A stretch of DNA of 46,630 nt from a virus, in the IMG/VR virus record IMGVR_UViG_3300044627_003984, positions 1-46,630 of that record. One strand, written 5' to 3'. Positions 45,199 to 46,630 of the stretch are shown here, in pieces. Position 1 is the first letter of the stretch; the number at the start of each line of letters is the position of its first letter. The notes under the pieces were generated by a model. The model saw only the letters and a list, made by a program, of their open reading frames with translations. It did no database searches and had not been told where the DNA came from. The position numbers and the translations under genes are program-made.

Positions 45199-46205
45199 GG
45201 AGTCATCTCCACGTCGTCTGGCTTGACGAGAATCGCTACCTCTGCTCCGTCCTTAGGACGCTTGTAGTGTCCCGACCAGTTTCCCGGGAGATAGTCCCCG
45301 ACGAGAAGTAGTCCGGAGTCACGAATCATGCGATCCAGTGCCTGCCGCGTGTACGCGACGGACCCGGACCGGAGCCTGGCGTCATCGACGTAGCATCCCT
45401 CGGAGTGCTCAATCTCAAAAGTCATCGGCTGATGCTTGGTGCGCTTTGGCCAGATGTACTGCTGTTCGTGAACTCTGCGAAGTTCGCGCGCCGATGCGAT
45501 TACGTCATCCGAGTACACAAAGACAGAGGCGTACACCAGTCCCCCAGGCCGCAGAACTCTAAAGATCTCGCGCAAGTAGTGAGATACCTCGTCCTCAAAC
45601 AGGTGCGTAAAGACTGAGTAAACAATCACTTTGTCAATACTTGAGTCTTCGCACGGGATTGCAAAATCAGTCGTCTTCTTGCTTCCAAGAGGGTTGTACA
45701 ATTCGTGGTAGGCGTCAAAGTGCGCAAACTTGAATCGGGGGTCGCTCTTTGTCAAGTTCTTGGTGCACCACGCAATGGAGTCCTGCATGACGTCGATACC
45801 CAGGTACGAGTAAACCTGACGAGGACTCATCAGTTGGATTGCGTCTTTACCGATTCCGCAACCGATCTCCAAGACGTCGTGGGACTCGCTGAGTGATAGG
45901 AATCTCTTGTAGTTGGCAACATGAGATCTACCGGCTGACTCGAAGCCGCCAAAATCGGTTCCCGTGAGAAACAGCAGGTGGCCCGGCATTCGGTAACCCC
46001 TGAAATCGTACGACTTCCACGTTCGTGGAATCCTCAAGGTATCTCCGGACTCCAGCCTCACGTTTACCTGGCCATCAAAAGTGACGGCGCAGGCCACAGT
46101 CTCATCCACCACCTCAAGGTGATCGCCGTCCCGGAACTCGAAGTCCCGGTACTCCTCCAGCGGGACTGAGGCAACAACGGCACCGTCACGAATTACGAGT
46201 ATCAC
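45195..46205 (-). CDS. Class I SAM-dependent methyltransferase with N-terminal beta domain
   Basis: 336 residues from the GTG at 46205, which overlaps the previous TGA (GTGA). An N-terminal ~95 residues of beta character (VASVPLEEYRDFEFRDGDHL) precede a Rossmann methyltransferase: motif I VLEIGCGIGKDAIQLM near residue 113, motif II YLGIDVMQDSIAW, then IDKVIVYSVFTHL and REIFRVLRPGGLVYASVFVY. This is the methyltransf_11/25 group that usually methylates small molecules or sugars, not DNA (no DPPY/NPPY or target-recognition domain). It stands in the same operon as a sulfotransferase-like protein. Confidence 0.85.
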   Translation of the reverse strand: MILVIRDGAVVASVPLEEYRDFEFRDGDHLEVVDETVACAVTFDGQVNVRLESGDTLRIPRTWKSYDFRGYRMPGHLLFLTGTDFGGFESAGRSHVANYKRFLSLSESHDVLEIGCGIGKDAIQLMSPRQVYSYLGIDVMQDSIAWCTKNLTKSDPRFKFAHFDAYHELYNPLGSKKTTDFAIPCEDSSIDKVIVYSVFTHLFEDEVSHYLREIFRVLRPGGLVYASVFVYSDDVIASARELRRVHEQQYIWPKRTKHQPMTFEIEHSEGCYVDDARLRSGSVAYTRQALDRMIRDSGLLLVGDYLPGNWSGHYKRPKDGAEVAILVKPDDVEMTP

Positions 46206-46630
46206 GACTTCCAGACCTTGCCCTCTGGAAAAGCCTTCGCAGGGTGGTAGTACTCGTCCCACATCTCGCCCTTACTGGGAAGACGTCGACCCGGGAAGCG
46301 GGGGCTGTTGTCGCTGCTGCGACCGCTCTTCTTTCGGTACATCGTCACCGGAACGTGCGAAACGCCTTCCAGTGCGGCAGCGGCCAGGCGGTGGTTCCCT
46401 TCCCCTACGAAGGCATTGCCATCGCCCTTGACGTCCTGGTCGACGATCAGGGGATCGACGATTCCCTTACCGGAGCGGATGTCTTCGCGAATCTTGTTGA
46501 CGGTGTCCATCGAGCGGATGTTGTTGCCGCGCATCCCTAGCAGGTACTTGGTCTCCACGAAACCGACGTGCTGTGGCCTGATATTCGAGTAGACGGAACC
46601 GGCCTCGGGGTTGAGGAGGTTGGGATGAAC
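46202..46630 (-). CDS. ParB/Srx-like protein, 5' end beyond window
   Basis: The frame is open from the right window edge to 46202, giving at least 142 residues; the N-terminus is missing (the GTG at 46558 is probably internal). A ParB-like core is clear: VNKIREDIRSGKGIVDPLIV followed by DGNAFVGEGNHRLAAAALEG and VSHVPVTMYRKK (GEGNHRLAAA is the ParB box II type). The C-terminal part is basic with LPSKGEMWDEYYHPAKAFPE. ParB-fold proteins in phages act as nucleases, NTPases or DNA-binding regulators; which is unknown. It is co-translated with the methyltransferase. Confidence 0.75.
   Translation of the reverse strand, partial: VHPNLLNPEAGSVYSNIRPQHVGFVETKYLLGMRGNNIRSMDTVNKIREDIRSGKGIVDPLIVDQDVKGDGNAFVGEGNHRLAAAALEGVSHVPVTMYRKKSGRSSDNSPRFPGRRLPSKGEMWDEYYHPAKAFPEGKVWKS

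Noticed and set aside
1-46630. Integrase, repressor, transposase or CRISPR genes
   Set aside because: None were recognised in any frame; the window gives no sign of lysogeny or recent insertion elements.

Overview
The window is a structural and lysis region of a contractile-tailed (myovirus-type) bacteriophage. Almost every gene lies on the minus strand, genes are packed head to tail, and many overlap by 1-4 bases (ATGA, GTGA, TTGA, TAGTG junctions). Base composition is moderately GC-rich. A DUF3263-type protein (38595-38912), a DUF7455-like small zinc protein (43395-43601), PASTA domains and frequent GTG/TTG starts point to an actinobacterial host. No integrase, repressor or other lysogeny gene is visible, and no transposon or CRISPR array was found.

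Layout, in transcription order (right to left). 46630-42660: accessory genes, namely a ParB-like protein cut by the window edge, a SAM methyltransferase, a 45-residue ORF, a sulfotransferase-like protein, a DUF3626-like protein, a small zinc protein, a PASTA protein and a membrane peptide. 42659-42587: one tRNA-Asn(GTT). 42506-35520: small genes and the lysis functions (secreted transglycosylase-like protein, amidase endolysin), plus an HNH protein, DUF3263 and KTSC proteins and several zinc-binding miniproteins. 35448-28282: packaging and head genes (large terminase, holin-like membrane proteins, portal, scaffold, N4-gp56-type major capsid protein). 28218-27100: a head-tail adaptor candidate. 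27099-16325: a large appendage and modification cassette. 16314-14461: neck and tail-completion genes. 14440-1: sheath, two tube paralogues, a tail-assembly chaperone with a putative +1 frameshift, tape measure with two peptidoglycan-hydrolase domains, the baseplate (tube initiator, LysM-like, hub, gp25, J, spike), and small tail proteins ending in a cysteine-rich protein cut by the window edge.

The most unusual part is 16325-27099. Between head and neck genes it carries three fibre proteins, one with a long alanine-rich helical repeat region. Next comes a PASTA protein with GFGFYG repeats and a C-terminal Hint (hedgehog/intein-type) domain. It is followed by six tightly overlapping genes: four members of a beta-rich family of unknown function (three clear, one divergent) interleaved with two 2-oxoglutarate/Fe(II) oxygenase-like proteins. 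I infer that this cassette builds and chemically modifies, or autoprocesses, the virion appendages or their cell-surface target. That is not demonstrated.

Several genes of 42-54 codons were found by direct reading (38453-38617, 40733-40873, 41483-41611, 42176-42310, 42369-42506, 45061-45198). Starts of several longer genes were moved downstream where an overlap junction or a Shine-Dalgarno sequence decides the start. Function calls rest on motif recognition by eye; no database search was run.
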